Origin: Xylophilus ampelinus
GTDB taxonomy: Bacteria; Pseudomonadota; Gammaproteobacteria; Burkholderiales; Burkholderiaceae_C
Direction of reading: 5' to 3'
Assembly (NCBI RefSeq): GCF_901875635.1
Contig: NZ_CABFMN010000133.1
Location: forward strand, 1-26,026
Length of the DNA stretch: 26,026 nt
Below are positions 7,865 to 15,347 of the stretch, in pieces (position 1 is the first letter of the stretch; every line of letters begins with the position of its first letter). The notes under the pieces were generated by a model, which ran no database searches, was not told where the DNA came from, and saw nothing but the letters and a program-made list of their open reading frames with translations. The translations under genes were made by a program, and so were the position numbers.

Positions 7865-9275
7865 GGGCAGCCTCCCGGTTCTTCAGCGCGGCGGCCGCGG
7901 CGCGCGTGCCGGCGATGCGGCCGAAGGCCGTGCCGATGCTCATGCCCACCCCGGCGGTGTAGCCCTTGCCGAGCACGTTGCCGGCCATCATTTCTCCGGC
8001 CACGAAGAGGTTGGGGCTGGGGCGGCCGCCGAAGCGCACCGCGGCGGTGTCGTCCACCTTCAGGCCCAGGTAGGTGAAGGTGATGCCGGGGCGCAGCGGG
8101 TAGGCGTGGAAGGGTGCGGTGTCGATGGGGCGCGCCCAGTGCGTCTTGGCCGGCGAGAGGCCCTCGGTGTGGCAGTCGTCCAGCGCGGTGTGGTCGAAAT
8201 GGCCGACCCGGCAGGCGGCGTTGTACGCGTCGATGGTGCGCTGGAAGGTCGCCTCGTCCAGGCCGAGTTGGCGTGCCAGTTCGGGCAGCGTGTCGGCCAC
8301 CGTGCCGGGGAAGACCGGCGGCATGAAGCGGCCGACCGCCTTCTGGTCGATGATCGAATAGGCCAGCTGGCCCGGCTGCTGCGCGACCAGACGACCCCAG
8401 ATGGCGTAGCGCTTGGGCCAGAAGTCCTCGCCCTCGTCGTAGAAGCGCCGGGCCTCGCGGTTGACCACCACGCCCAGCGACACGCAGTCGATGCGGGTGC
8501 AGATGCCGCCGTCGTACAGCGGCGCGCGGGCGTCGATGGCCACCATGTGCCCTTGCGACGGATCGCCGATGGCGTCGGCGCCCGCGTCGATCATGTGCCG
8601 AAGCAGCACGCCCTGGTTGAAGCGCGTGCCGCGGATGAGGAAGTTGTCGGCCGGCCACTCGCCACGTTCGTTGCGGCCCCAGGCTTCCCGCAGCCATTCG
8701 CGGTTGGACTCGAAGCCGCCGGCGGCGAGCACGCAGCTCCTGGCGGCGATGCGCTCGCCGGCCTCGGTGTGCACCGCCACGAAGCGGCCGCCATCGAGCT
8801 CGACCGAGGCCACCGGCACGTCGTAGCGGATGCGCACGCCCAGGCGTTCGGCGCTGCGGTAGTAGGCGTTGACCAGCGCCTTGCCGCCGCCCATGAAGAA
8901 GGCGTTGGTGCGCGCCACGTGCAGCGCGCCGGACAGCGGCGGCTGGAAATGCACACCGTGGCGGCGCATCCAGTCGCGGCAGTTCGACGAGGCCCGGATC
9001 ACCAGGCGCGCCAGGTGCTCGTCCGTGAGGCCGCCGGTGACCTTGAGCAGGTCCTGCCAGTACTCCTCTTCGGGATACGCGTCGACCAGCACGTCCTGCG
9101 GCGCGTCGTGCATGCAGCGCAGGTTGCGCGTGTGCTGGGAATTGCCGCCGCGCCATGCCTTGGGGGCTGCCTCGAGCAGCAGCACGCTGGCCCCGGCTTC
9201 GCGTGCCATGAGGGCGGCGCAGAGGGCGGCATTGCCGCCGCCGACGACGAGCACGTCGGCCTGTGGATCGCTCAC
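7851..9275 (-). CDS. tcuA: FAD-dependent tricarballylate dehydrogenase TcuA-like
   Basis: A 474-aa flavoprotein of the fumarate reductase/succinate dehydrogenase flavoprotein superfamily. In Salmonella, TcuA oxidises tricarballylate to cis-aconitate. The N-terminus carries the dinucleotide-binding motif [20 protein letters not shown] (8-27) and the acidic end of strand 2 (LLLEAA). [12 protein letters not shown] follows, then the middle FAD region ([17 protein letters not shown]) and the C-terminal FAD contact region ([20 protein letters not shown]). The start is GTG at 9275, with AGGAG 8-12 bases upstream. Translation of tcuB is coupled by the 14-base overlap. A 78-base gap separates it from the upstream lysR gene, so it may have its own promoter. 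The real substrate could be another tricarboxylate or an unsaturated dicarboxylate. Confidence 0.9.
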   Translation of the reverse strand: MSDPQADVLVVGGGNAALCAALMAREAGASVLLLEAAPKAWRGGNSQHTRNLRCMHDAPQDVLVDAYPEEEYWQDLLKVTGGLTDEHLARLVIRASSNCRDWMRRHGVHFQPPLSGALHVARTNAFFMGGGKALVNAYYRSAERLGVRIRYDVPVASVELDGGRFVAVHTEAGERIAARSCVLAAGGFESNREWLREAWGRNERGEWPADNFLIRGTRFNQGVLLRHMIDAGADAIGDPSQGHMVAIDARAPLYDGGICTRIDCVSLGVVVNREARRFYDEGEDFWPKRYAIWGRLVAQQPGQLAYSIIDQKAVGRFMPPVFPGTVADTLPELARQLGLDEATFQRTIDAYNAACRVGHFDHTALDDCHTEGLSPAKTHWARPIDTAPFHAYPLRPGITFTYLGLKVDDTAAVRFGGRPSPNLFVAGEMMAGNVLGKGYTAGVGMSIGTAFGRIAGTRAAAAALKNREAAHVHA

Positions 9276-9332
9276 TTCCTGTCTCCTTGTGGGGTGCGGG
9301 AGACTGTAGGCAGGCCGCCGCCGAGGCGACAG

Positions 9333-9344
9333 GCCGGATCCGGC
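9333..9344. promoter_or_regulatory. 12-bp perfect palindrome upstream of tcuA
   Basis: GCCGGATCCGGC is a perfect palindrome in the 78-base gap between the lysR stop (9354) and the tcuA GTG (9275). It could be an operator for the neighbouring LysR protein or part of the lysR transcript end. In DNA this GC-rich such a palindrome may also occur by chance. Confidence 0.25.
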
Positions 9345-9353
9345 AATGGGTCT

Positions 9354-10280
9354 TCAGTTTTCGAGAAGGGTGGCGCCGGCCCAGCGGCCTTCACTCACGA
9401 GCATGCGCGCCGTGTCGGCCAGCACCACGCGGGCCGCGAGCGCGGCGGGCGAGAGCTCGTCGTCCGACAGGCTCACCAGGAGGTTGCGGCGGCCGACGTG
9501 GGCGTCCGCGATGCGGCTGCTGCTCACCTCGTCCTGCGGCTGCCGCGCGAGGGCGGCACCGGGCTGGATGGTCGCGCCGAAGCCCGCACGCACCGCGTCC
9601 ATCAGCAGCGCGAGGCCGTCGATCTCGGCCACCACCTTCGGCACGATGCGCACGCGCTCGAAGGCCGCCGTGAGCGTGGCGCGCAGGCCGTGGCCAGCGC
9701 TGGGCATGATCAGGGGCAGCTCGGCCAGCTGTGCCAGCCGGACCTTCGCCGTCACCGGCCGCAGGGACAGGTGACGCGCGGCGAGAACGAACAGGCTTTC
9801 GTCCAGCAGCGGCTCGATGCTCCAGCGGCGCGGGGTGTCGGTCTTGAACAGCACGGCAAGGTCGAGCTGGCGCGCCTGCAGCATGGCCGACAGGTTGCCC
9901 GACAGCGACTCCACCAGATGCAGCCGGACGTCGGGATAGCGCGCCTGCATCGCCTGCATCAGCGGAATGCCGAGCACGGCGGCCGTGGTGGGCGCCAGGC
10001 CCACGCTCACGTGGCCGGACAGCCGCGCCTGCTGCGCCGCGCGCATCGCCTCGTCGGCGTGGCGCAGGGTGAGCTGGGCCTGCTGCAGGAACGCGAGGCC
10101 GGCGTCCGTCGGCGCGACGCCGGTGCTGCCGCGCCGGAGCAACCGGGTGCTCAGTTCACTTTCGAGCCGGCTGATCTGCTGGCTCAGTGCCGAGGTGACC
10201 ACGCCCAGTTCGAGCGCGGCGCGCCCCATGCTGCGCAGCTCGCACACCTTCACGAAGTAGCGCAGTTGGCGCAGTTCCAT
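9354..10280 (-). CDS. LysR family transcriptional regulator of the tcu-like cluster
   Basis: A 308-aa LysR-type regulator. It has the N-terminal HTH (MELRQLRYFVKVCELRSMGR, ALELGVVTSALSQQISRLES, then LLRRGSTGVAPTDAG) and a linker helix, with the effector domain starting at GHVSVGLAPTTAAVLGIPL. This N-terminal type resembles the Nac/Cbl-like subgroup. It lies directly upstream of tcuA, as TcuR does in Salmonella relative to tcuABC. Unlike that arrangement, it is in the same orientation and only 6 bases after the SDR stop, so it looks like the third gene of a ridA-SDR-lysR transcript. It is probably a regulator of the cluster; the effector may be the tricarboxylate, by analogy only. Confidence 0.9.
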   Translation of the reverse strand: MELRQLRYFVKVCELRSMGRAALELGVVTSALSQQISRLESELSTRLLRRGSTGVAPTDAGLAFLQQAQLTLRHADEAMRAAQQARLSGHVSVGLAPTTAAVLGIPLMQAMQARYPDVRLHLVESLSGNLSAMLQARQLDLAVLFKTDTPRRWSIEPLLDESLFVLAARHLSLRPVTAKVRLAQLAELPLIMPSAGHGLRATLTAAFERVRIVPKVVAEIDGLALLMDAVRAGFGATIQPGAALARQPQDEVSSSRIADAHVGRRNLLVSLSDDELSPAALAARVVLADTARMLVSEGRWAGATLLEN

Positions 10281-10286
10281 GGGCTC

Positions 10287-10997
10287 TCAGACCGAACGCG
10301 TGATGCCGCCGTCGATCCGGATGTTCTGGCCCGTGATGTAGCCGGCCTTGTCCGAGGCGAGGAAGGCGATCAGCTCGCCCACCTCGGCCGATGTGCCGTA
10401 GCGGCCCAACGGGATGCGCGCGCGGCGTTCGTCCTTCTCGGGCAGGCTGTCGATGAAGCCCGGCAGCACGTTGTTCATGCGGAGGTTGTCGGCCGCGTAG
10501 CGGTCGGCGTACAGCTTGGCGAAGGACGCCAGGCCCGCACGGAACACGCCGGACGTTGGGAAGGCCGCCTCGGGCTCGAAGGTGGCGTAGGTGGAGATGT
10601 TGACGATGGCCCCCGACTTCTGCGCCTGCATGATCGGCGTGACCAGGCGCGCGATGCGCACCACGTTCATCAGGTAGAACTCCATGCCCAGATGCCAGTC
10701 GGCATCGCTGATGGCGAGCAGCTCGCCCTTGGGGCCGTGGCCGGCGCTGTTGACCACCGCGTCGATGCGGCCCCAGCGGTCCATCGCGGCATCGACCAGG
10801 CGCTGCAGGTCGGCGTCTTCGCGGTTCGAGCCGGTGATGCCGACGCCGCCCAGTTCCTCGGCCAGCGCCTCGCCCTTGCCCGACGAGGAGAGCACCGCGA
10901 CCTGGAAGCCCGCGCCGTGCAGCGCGCGCGCCGCCGCCGCGCCCATGCCGCTGCCGCCGGCGGTGACGAGGGCGACCCGTGTCGCGTCCACGCTCAT
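10287..10997 (-). CDS. SDR family protein with altered catalytic residues
   Basis: A 236-aa short-chain dehydrogenase/reductase fold protein. The cofactor motif is VTAGGSGMGAAAAR (11-24), with NSAG (83-86), an Asn at 111 (MNVV), S135 (IVNIS) and the C-terminal NNVLPGFIDS and GQNIRIDGG. The YxxxK catalytic pair is not found where it should be: the region reads AFPTSGVFRAGLASFAK, placing Ser149 and Arg153 at the Tyr and Lys positions by alignment. It may therefore be a non-canonical enzyme, bind nucleotide without catalysis, or use another acid. It belongs, from memory, to a group of SDR proteins with this change rather than being a recent mutant. Its start overlaps the ridA stop (ATGA). Confidence 0.85.
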   Translation of the reverse strand: MSVDATRVALVTAGGSGMGAAAARALHGAGFQVAVLSSSGKGEALAEELGGVGITGSNREDADLQRLVDAAMDRWGRIDAVVNSAGHGPKGELLAISDADWHLGMEFYLMNVVRIARLVTPIMQAQKSGAIVNISTYATFEPEAAFPTSGVFRAGLASFAKLYADRYAADNLRMNNVLPGFIDSLPEKDERRARIPLGRYGTSAEVGELIAFLASDKAGYITGQNIRIDGGITRSV

Positions 10998-11449
10998 GCG
11001 ACTTCGGCGATCAGCTCGATCTCGACGCAGGCGCCCATCGGGATCTGCGCCACGCCGAAGGCACTGCGCGCATGTGCGCCCTTGTCGCCGAAGACCTCGG
11101 CGAAGAGTTCGCTGGCGCCGTTGGTGACCAGGTGCTGCTCGGTGAATGTCGGGGCCGAGTTCACCAGGCTCATCACCTTGACGATGCGCGTGATCTTGTC
11201 GAGGTCGCCCACGGCCGCCTTCAGCGTGCCGAGCAGGTCGATGGCGATGGCGCGCGCGGCGGCCTTGCCCTCGTCGGTGCCCATGTTCACGCCGAGCTGG
11301 CCGACCCAGGGCTTGCCATCCTTGCGCGCGATGTGGCCGGAGAGGAAGACGAGGTTGCCGGTGCGCACGAAGGGCACGTACGCCGCCGCGGGGACCGAAA
11401 CGGGCGGCAGCTCGATGCCGAGCTGGGCGAGCTTGTCTTGAACGCTCAT
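10994..11449 (-). CDS. RidA family protein (YjgF/YER057c/UK114)
   Basis: A 151-aa member of the RidA superfamily, trimeric proteins of which the best known hydrolyse reactive enamine/imine intermediates. Visible signature parts are VRTGNLVFLSGHIARKDG, the helix DLLGTLKAAVGDLDKITRIV, and the C-terminal ARSAFGVAQIPMGACVEIELIAE, with the conserved Arg of the carboxylate site and Glu. The longer N-terminus and GHIARKDGKPWVGQLG suggest a RidA-related subfamily rather than archetypal RidA, so deaminase activity is not certain. It is the first gene of the minus-strand cluster and overlaps the SDR start by four bases. The ATG at 11449 is preceded by GAGAA. The promoter should lie in 11450-11541, which also holds repeat R2. 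Confidence 0.88.
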   Translation of the reverse strand: MSVQDKLAQLGIELPPVSVPAAAYVPFVRTGNLVFLSGHIARKDGKPWVGQLGVNMGTDEGKAAARAIAIDLLGTLKAAVGDLDKITRIVKVMSLVNSAPTFTEQHLVTNGASELFAEVFGDKGAHARSAFGVAQIPMGACVEIELIAEVA

Positions 11450-11477
11450 GGAAAGTTCTCCTGAAGGGGTTGTGAAT

Positions 11478-11535
11478 GAATTCGGCCGGCGGCGCCCGCC
11501 AGTATTGCGCGAGCAGCTATCTTTTCGATAGCAAA
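11478..11535 (-). repeat. Dispersed repeat, copy R2, with GCTATC/GATAGC stem-loop head
   Basis: On the minus strand the element starts TTTGCTATC and contains the hairpin arms GCTATC (11516-11521 on the plus strand) and GATAGC (11527-11532) around TTTTC. It then has GCTCGCGCAATA and a tail CTGGCGGGCGCCGCC-GGCCGAATTC that parallels the tails of R1 and R4. It begins 6 bases after the transglutaminase stop (11542), in the same orientation, and lies upstream of ridA. From memory, it resembles a repeat widely dispersed in Comamonadaceae genomes (GCTAT...ATAGCTGC...CGCGCA). Confidence 0.7.
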
Positions 11536-11541
11536 GGCGAG

Positions 11542-12501
11542 TCAGCCGGCAGCGGGCGGCCCGGCTTCGGCCAGCTCATCGTAAGGCCGCACCGTGACGC
11601 CCACGTCCAGCACGTGGCGCGCGCCGCCGTGCAGCACGCCGCGCATGGGCGAGACGTCGGCGTAGTCGCGGCCGATGGCCAGCACGACGTAGTCCTCGCC
11701 GGGCTGGCGGCCGTTGGTGGGGTCGAAGCCGGCCCAGTCGCCCTCGGTGACGAACGGGGCTTCGTCGTCCTCGTCGCCTTCGGCCGCGCGGCCGGGCAGG
11801 TAGACCTCGACCCAGGCGTGCGAGGCGTCCGCGCCGACCAGGCGCGGCTGGCCCGGTGGCGGCTGCGTGAGCAGGTAGCCGCTGACGTAGCGGGCGGGCA
11901 GGCCCAGGCCGCGGCAGCAGGCGATCATGATGTGCGCGAAGTCCTGGCATACGCCGCGGCGCTGCGCCAGGGCCTCCACGGCCGGCGTGTTGATCTCGGT
12001 GCTGCCGCTGTCGTAGTCGAAGTCGCGGTACATGCGCAGGGTGAGGTCCATCGCCGCCTCGAAAATCGGCCGGCCGGGCGTGAAGCTCTGGCGCGCGTAG
12101 GCGAGGAAGTTGTCATGCAGCGGCACGTAGCGCGACGGGAAGACGAACTCCGAGGCCGGGTCGTCGTGCACGCCCTTGCGGTAGCGGAAGCGCTCGCGCA
12201 CGGTTTCCCAGGGCAGTTCGGGCGCGGCCTCGGGGGCCAACTGCGGCGGAGTCGTCTCGACCAGGCTCTCGGCCGTCACCACGAGCTGGTCGTGCGTCGA
12301 TTCGAGCGCGAAGAAGGCGCGCGTGTTGCCGTAGACGTCGACCGATTCGCTGCGCTGCACCGGCTCGGGGCTGACCGACAGGCGGTGGTTCACCAGGCGC
12401 TGGCAGGCCCGCGTGAGCGGCTTGAGGTGCGCCATGTGCTGGGCGGTCTCGACGGCAGGCGAATAGTCGTAGCGCGTTTCGTGGGTGACGTGGAGCAGCA
12501 T
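11542..12501 (-). CDS. Transglutaminase-like domain protein (319 aa) of ATP-grasp/alpha-E module A
   Basis: This protein has an N-terminal beta domain typical of bacterial transglutaminase-like proteins (LLHVTHETRYDYSPAVETAQ, about 2-21; LKPLTRACQRLVNHRLSV). The catalytic core follows with a complete triad: C185 (RRGVCQDFAHIMIACCRGLG), H228 (DASHAWVEVYLPG) and D260 (WAGFDPTNGR). An acidic insert (EGDEDDEAP) separates H and D. Such proteins usually act as peptidases, not cross-linkers, and occur with ATP-grasp/alpha-E genes in a predicted peptide synthesis and processing system. No signal peptide is seen, so it is probably cytoplasmic. The ATG at 12501 lies two bases after the upstream gene's stop (12504), so the two are translationally coupled. 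A longer frame upstream is only a shadow of the ATP-grasp gene. Confidence 0.92.
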   Translation of the reverse strand: MLLHVTHETRYDYSPAVETAQHMAHLKPLTRACQRLVNHRLSVSPEPVQRSESVDVYGNTRAFFALESTHDQLVVTAESLVETTPPQLAPEAAPELPWETVRERFRYRKGVHDDPASEFVFPSRYVPLHDNFLAYARQSFTPGRPIFEAAMDLTLRMYRDFDYDSGSTEINTPAVEALAQRRGVCQDFAHIMIACCRGLGLPARYVSGYLLTQPPPGQPRLVGADASHAWVEVYLPGRAAEGDEDDEAPFVTEGDWAGFDPTNGRQPGEDYVVLAIGRDYADVSPMRGVLHGGARHVLDVGVTVRPYDELAEAGPPAAG

Positions 12502-12503
12502 GG

Positions 12504-15239
12504 TCACATTCCGACGGAACGCACGGTGTCGGAGGTGAGGGTGAAGTAGCGCACGCCGATGGCGTCGGACACGTGGTACGCGGCGTTCTCGCAGTCCTCG
12601 AGCACTTCCATCAGCGCGCCGTAGCGCGCGTCGGGCCCGGCATGGCACAGGCGCTCCAGCGTCCAGGCCGCGGGGTCGGGCAGTTCGTGCGACAGCGCGG
12701 TGAGCTTGCCAGGCGCGCTGCCGGCCAGGCGCGCGATGCGCCCGCGCAGGGTCTGCGCCACCCAGGCCAGCGACCGCGGGTTGTCGCCATCGAGCACCAG
12801 CAGGTCGACCAGCGTGGCGACGTCGCGCCGCTGCTGGTAGCGCGCGTGGAAGGTGATGGTGCTGTCGAACAGCGCGACCATGGCCTCGAAGCCCGCGACC
12901 TCGTGCACCGTGCCCTGCGCGAAGCCGGCCGCCAGCGCGCTGGACAAAAAGCCCAGGCGCTCGATGTGGCGGCCGATGGACAGCAGCCGCCAGGCGTCGT
13001 CGCGCGTCATGCGGTCGGTCTGGGCGCCGGTGATGGCCGACAGCATGGCGCTGGCCGCCTCGAGCGAACGCTGCGTGGCGCCGATGGCATAGCGGCCTTC
13101 GCCCGATTCGCCGGCCTGCTCGGCCATGCGGCGCAGGAACTCCGCCTCGGCGCGCACGATGTGGTTCCAGTGCTCCTGCGACAGCCGCTCGCGCACGGCG
13201 GCCGCCGCGTCGCGCAGGCAGCGCAGGTTGAAGCCCAGGCTGCGGCCCCGCCGCACGTCGCCCAGTTCGGCGATGAGCGCGCGCTCGAACACGCGACGCG
13301 ACTGCGCGGCGCGCGGCCCGTCCTGCAGGTGCTGCACGTCGGGCAGCTCGCGTGGCACCAGGGCGTTGCGCCGGCACAGCTCGTGCAGCCAGCCGACCAG
13401 CGAGCGCGAGGACTGGTCCTCGCCGCTGAGCAGGTCCAGGCTCAGGCGGGCCAGGCGCAGCGTGTTCTCGGCGCGCTCGGTGTAGCGGCCCAGCCAGAAC
13501 ATGTTCTCGGCCGCGCGGCTGGTGACCGGGGCGCGGTGGCGCGCCAGCGAGGCCGGCGTGGCATGGGGCGTCAGCAGGGTGGTGCGGTCCACCTCGCCAT
13601 CGGTCTGCACCCACACGTCGGCACTGCTGCCGCCGCGCTGCATGGACGCGATCTGCGCATCGGGCCCGGCGAGGCGCGCCAGCCCGCCTGGCAGCACGCG
13701 CCAGGACTGCGGCCCGTCGTTGACCGCGAACACGCGCAGCAGCACCGCCTTGGGCGAGATGTGGCCCGGGCCGAGGTCCTGCGCCCAGGTCGGCATCTGC
13801 GACAGGGGCATGAAGCTCTGCACCGTGTGGGCATCGCCCTGGCGCATGATGCGGCCGGCCCACTCGTCCAGCTCGCGCCGGCCGAGCTGCGTGCCCAGCA
13901 CCGCGTCGAAGCCCGGATGCGCGTCGGAGCCCGGGTAGGTCGGCTTGATGGCGCAGTCGGCCAACTGGGGCAGCACCGATTCCATGGCGGCGCGCTCGCC
14001 GCACCACCAGGTGGGCAGGGCCGGCAGGCTCAGCTTCTCGCCGATCAGGTGCTGCGCCAGCGCAGGCAGGAAACCCAGCATGGCCGGCGATTCGAGGAAG
14101 GCCGAGCCCGGCGTGTTGGCCACCAGCACGTTGCCGGCGCGGATGGCCTGCAGCAGCCCGGGGACGCCGAGAGTGGAGTCCGGGCGCAGCTCCAGCGGGT
14201 CGAGGTACTGGTCGTCGAGCCGCTTGATGAGCCCGTGCACGGGGCGCAGGCCCTGCAGCGTCTTGAGGTAGAGGCGCTCGTCGCGCACCGTGAGATCGCT
14301 GCCCTCGACCAGCGTCACGCCCAGGTAGCGGGCCAGGTACGCATGCTCGAAGTAGGTCTCGTTGTAGGGGCCGGGCGTGAGCAGCGCGATGTGCGGCGGC
14401 GCGCCGGCCGGACACATCGTCTGCAGGCCTTCCATCATGGCGCTGTAGGTGGCGGCGAGGCGCTGCACCTGCAGCGACTCGAAGGCCTGCGGGAACTGGC
14501 GCGAGATGGCGAGGCGGTTCTCCAGCAGGTAGCCCAGGCCCGAGGGCGCCTGCGTGCGCTGCGACACCACCCACCAGTTGCCGTCGGGGCCGCGGGCGAG
14601 GTCGAAGGCGGCGATGCGCAGCCAGGTGTCGCCCGGCGGCTGCACGCCGTGCATGGCGCGCAAATAGCCCGGGTGGCCGCGCACCAGCGCGGCGGGCAGC
14701 AGGCCTTCGGACAGCAGCTTCTGCGGGCCGTAGACATCGGCCAGCACGCGGTCGAGCACGCGGGTGCGCTGGAGCACGCCGGCCTCGATCTGCGCCCAGC
14801 TTTGCGGCGGCACGATGAACGGGAAGAGGTCGAGCGACCAGGGGCGCTGCGGCCCGTCGCGGTCGGCATACACGTTGTAGGTCACGCCGTTGTCGCGGAT
14901 CTGGCGCTCCAGGCTCACGGCGCGGCGCGGCAGGTCGGCGAAGCCGGCGGGGCCGAGCGCCTCGAAGAATTCGCTCCAGGCAGGTGTCAGGGGCGGCTTC
15001 GGCGTGGTGGCCGGCCCGGCCGCCTCGGCGGCCGGTTCGGTGGGCGGCGGTTCGAGTGCATCGTGCAGCGGCGCCACCGGTGCGATGGTGCGCGCGGCGG
15101 GTGCCGGCGAGGCCGGCGTCACCGCGCCACGCAGTTCGTCGAAATGGCCGGGCTGTGCCGGCGGGGCGAGCGCGGACGCGAAGGCGGCCGGCGATTCCAG
15201 CGCCTGCGCGTCGAAGAGAGAGTCGTTCAGCGAATCCAC
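12504..15239 (-). CDS. Fusion of circularly permuted type 2 ATP-grasp and alpha-E domains (911 aa)
   Basis: Residues 1-90 are Pro/Ala-rich with a GHFDELRG motif. Residues about 115-480 form the circularly permuted ATP-grasp (DUF404/DUF407 type): TYNVYADRDGPQRPWSLDLF, APSGLGYLLENRLA, LLTPGPYNETYFEHAYLARYLGVTLVEGSDL (in two parts), RPDSTLGVPGLL, and K432 in AIKPTYPGSDAHPGF. From about 575 to the end is an alpha-E domain (AAENMFWLGRYTERAENTLR). The family is predicted to form amide bonds using ATP; substrate and product are unknown. The glycine-rich loop next to K432 differs from that of the stand-alone paralog at 21597. The start is GTG at 15239 with a poor ribosome binding site, so the true start could be slightly different. 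It sits between the two transglutaminase genes of module A. Confidence 0.92.
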   Translation of the reverse strand: MDSLNDSLFDAQALESPAAFASALAPPAQPGHFDELRGAVTPASPAPAARTIAPVAPLHDALEPPPTEPAAEAAGPATTPKPPLTPAWSEFFEALGPAGFADLPRRAVSLERQIRDNGVTYNVYADRDGPQRPWSLDLFPFIVPPQSWAQIEAGVLQRTRVLDRVLADVYGPQKLLSEGLLPAALVRGHPGYLRAMHGVQPPGDTWLRIAAFDLARGPDGNWWVVSQRTQAPSGLGYLLENRLAISRQFPQAFESLQVQRLAATYSAMMEGLQTMCPAGAPPHIALLTPGPYNETYFEHAYLARYLGVTLVEGSDLTVRDERLYLKTLQGLRPVHGLIKRLDDQYLDPLELRPDSTLGVPGLLQAIRAGNVLVANTPGSAFLESPAMLGFLPALAQHLIGEKLSLPALPTWWCGERAAMESVLPQLADCAIKPTYPGSDAHPGFDAVLGTQLGRRELDEWAGRIMRQGDAHTVQSFMPLSQMPTWAQDLGPGHISPKAVLLRVFAVNDGPQSWRVLPGGLARLAGPDAQIASMQRGGSSADVWVQTDGEVDRTTLLTPHATPASLARHRAPVTSRAAENMFWLGRYTERAENTLRLARLSLDLLSGEDQSSRSLVGWLHELCRRNALVPRELPDVQHLQDGPRAAQSRRVFERALIAELGDVRRGRSLGFNLRCLRDAAAAVRERLSQEHWNHIVRAEAEFLRRMAEQAGESGEGRYAIGATQRSLEAASAMLSAITGAQTDRMTRDDAWRLLSIGRHIERLGFLSSALAAGFAQGTVHEVAGFEAMVALFDSTITFHARYQQRRDVATLVDLLVLDGDNPRSLAWVAQTLRGRIARLAGSAPGKLTALSHELPDPAAWTLERLCHAGPDARYGALMEVLEDCENAAYHVSDAIGVRYFTLTSDTVRSVGM

Positions 15240-15297
15240 AGCCGGGCCATTGTCACACCCTCGTCACCGACGGCAGGTGCACGCGGCAAGGCGCGAA

Positions 15298-15311
15298 CGC
15301 CGCGCGCGGCG
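15298..15311. repeat. 14-bp perfect GC palindrome between module A genes
   Basis: CGCCGCGCGCGGCG is a perfect palindrome within the 108-base gap between the DUF2126-transglutaminase stop (15348) and the ATP-grasp fusion start (15239). It could form a stem in RNA and moderate readthrough, but alternating CG sequence is expected in GC-rich DNA. No T-tract follows, so a terminator is not claimed. Confidence 0.3.
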
Positions 15312-15347
15312 GCAGCGTGACAAAAGCACGCGGCCGTCGCGCGCTTC

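Noticed and set aside
7746..11441. A 1231-codon open frame on the plus strand opposite the ridA-to-tcuB genes
   Set aside because: It spans five well-supported minus-strand genes. Its translation is Arg/Ala/Gly/His-rich without recognisable motifs, as expected for an antisense frame in DNA with very high third-position GC.
12502..14574. Long upstream extension of the small transglutaminase frame
   Set aside because: The extension only reads the ATP-grasp/alpha-E gene in another frame; the family N-terminus begins at the ATG at 12501.
12573..15320. A 915-codon plus-strand open frame opposite the ATP-grasp/alpha-E fusion
   Set aside because: Antisense shadow of the fusion gene, with the same compositional signature and no recognisable motif.
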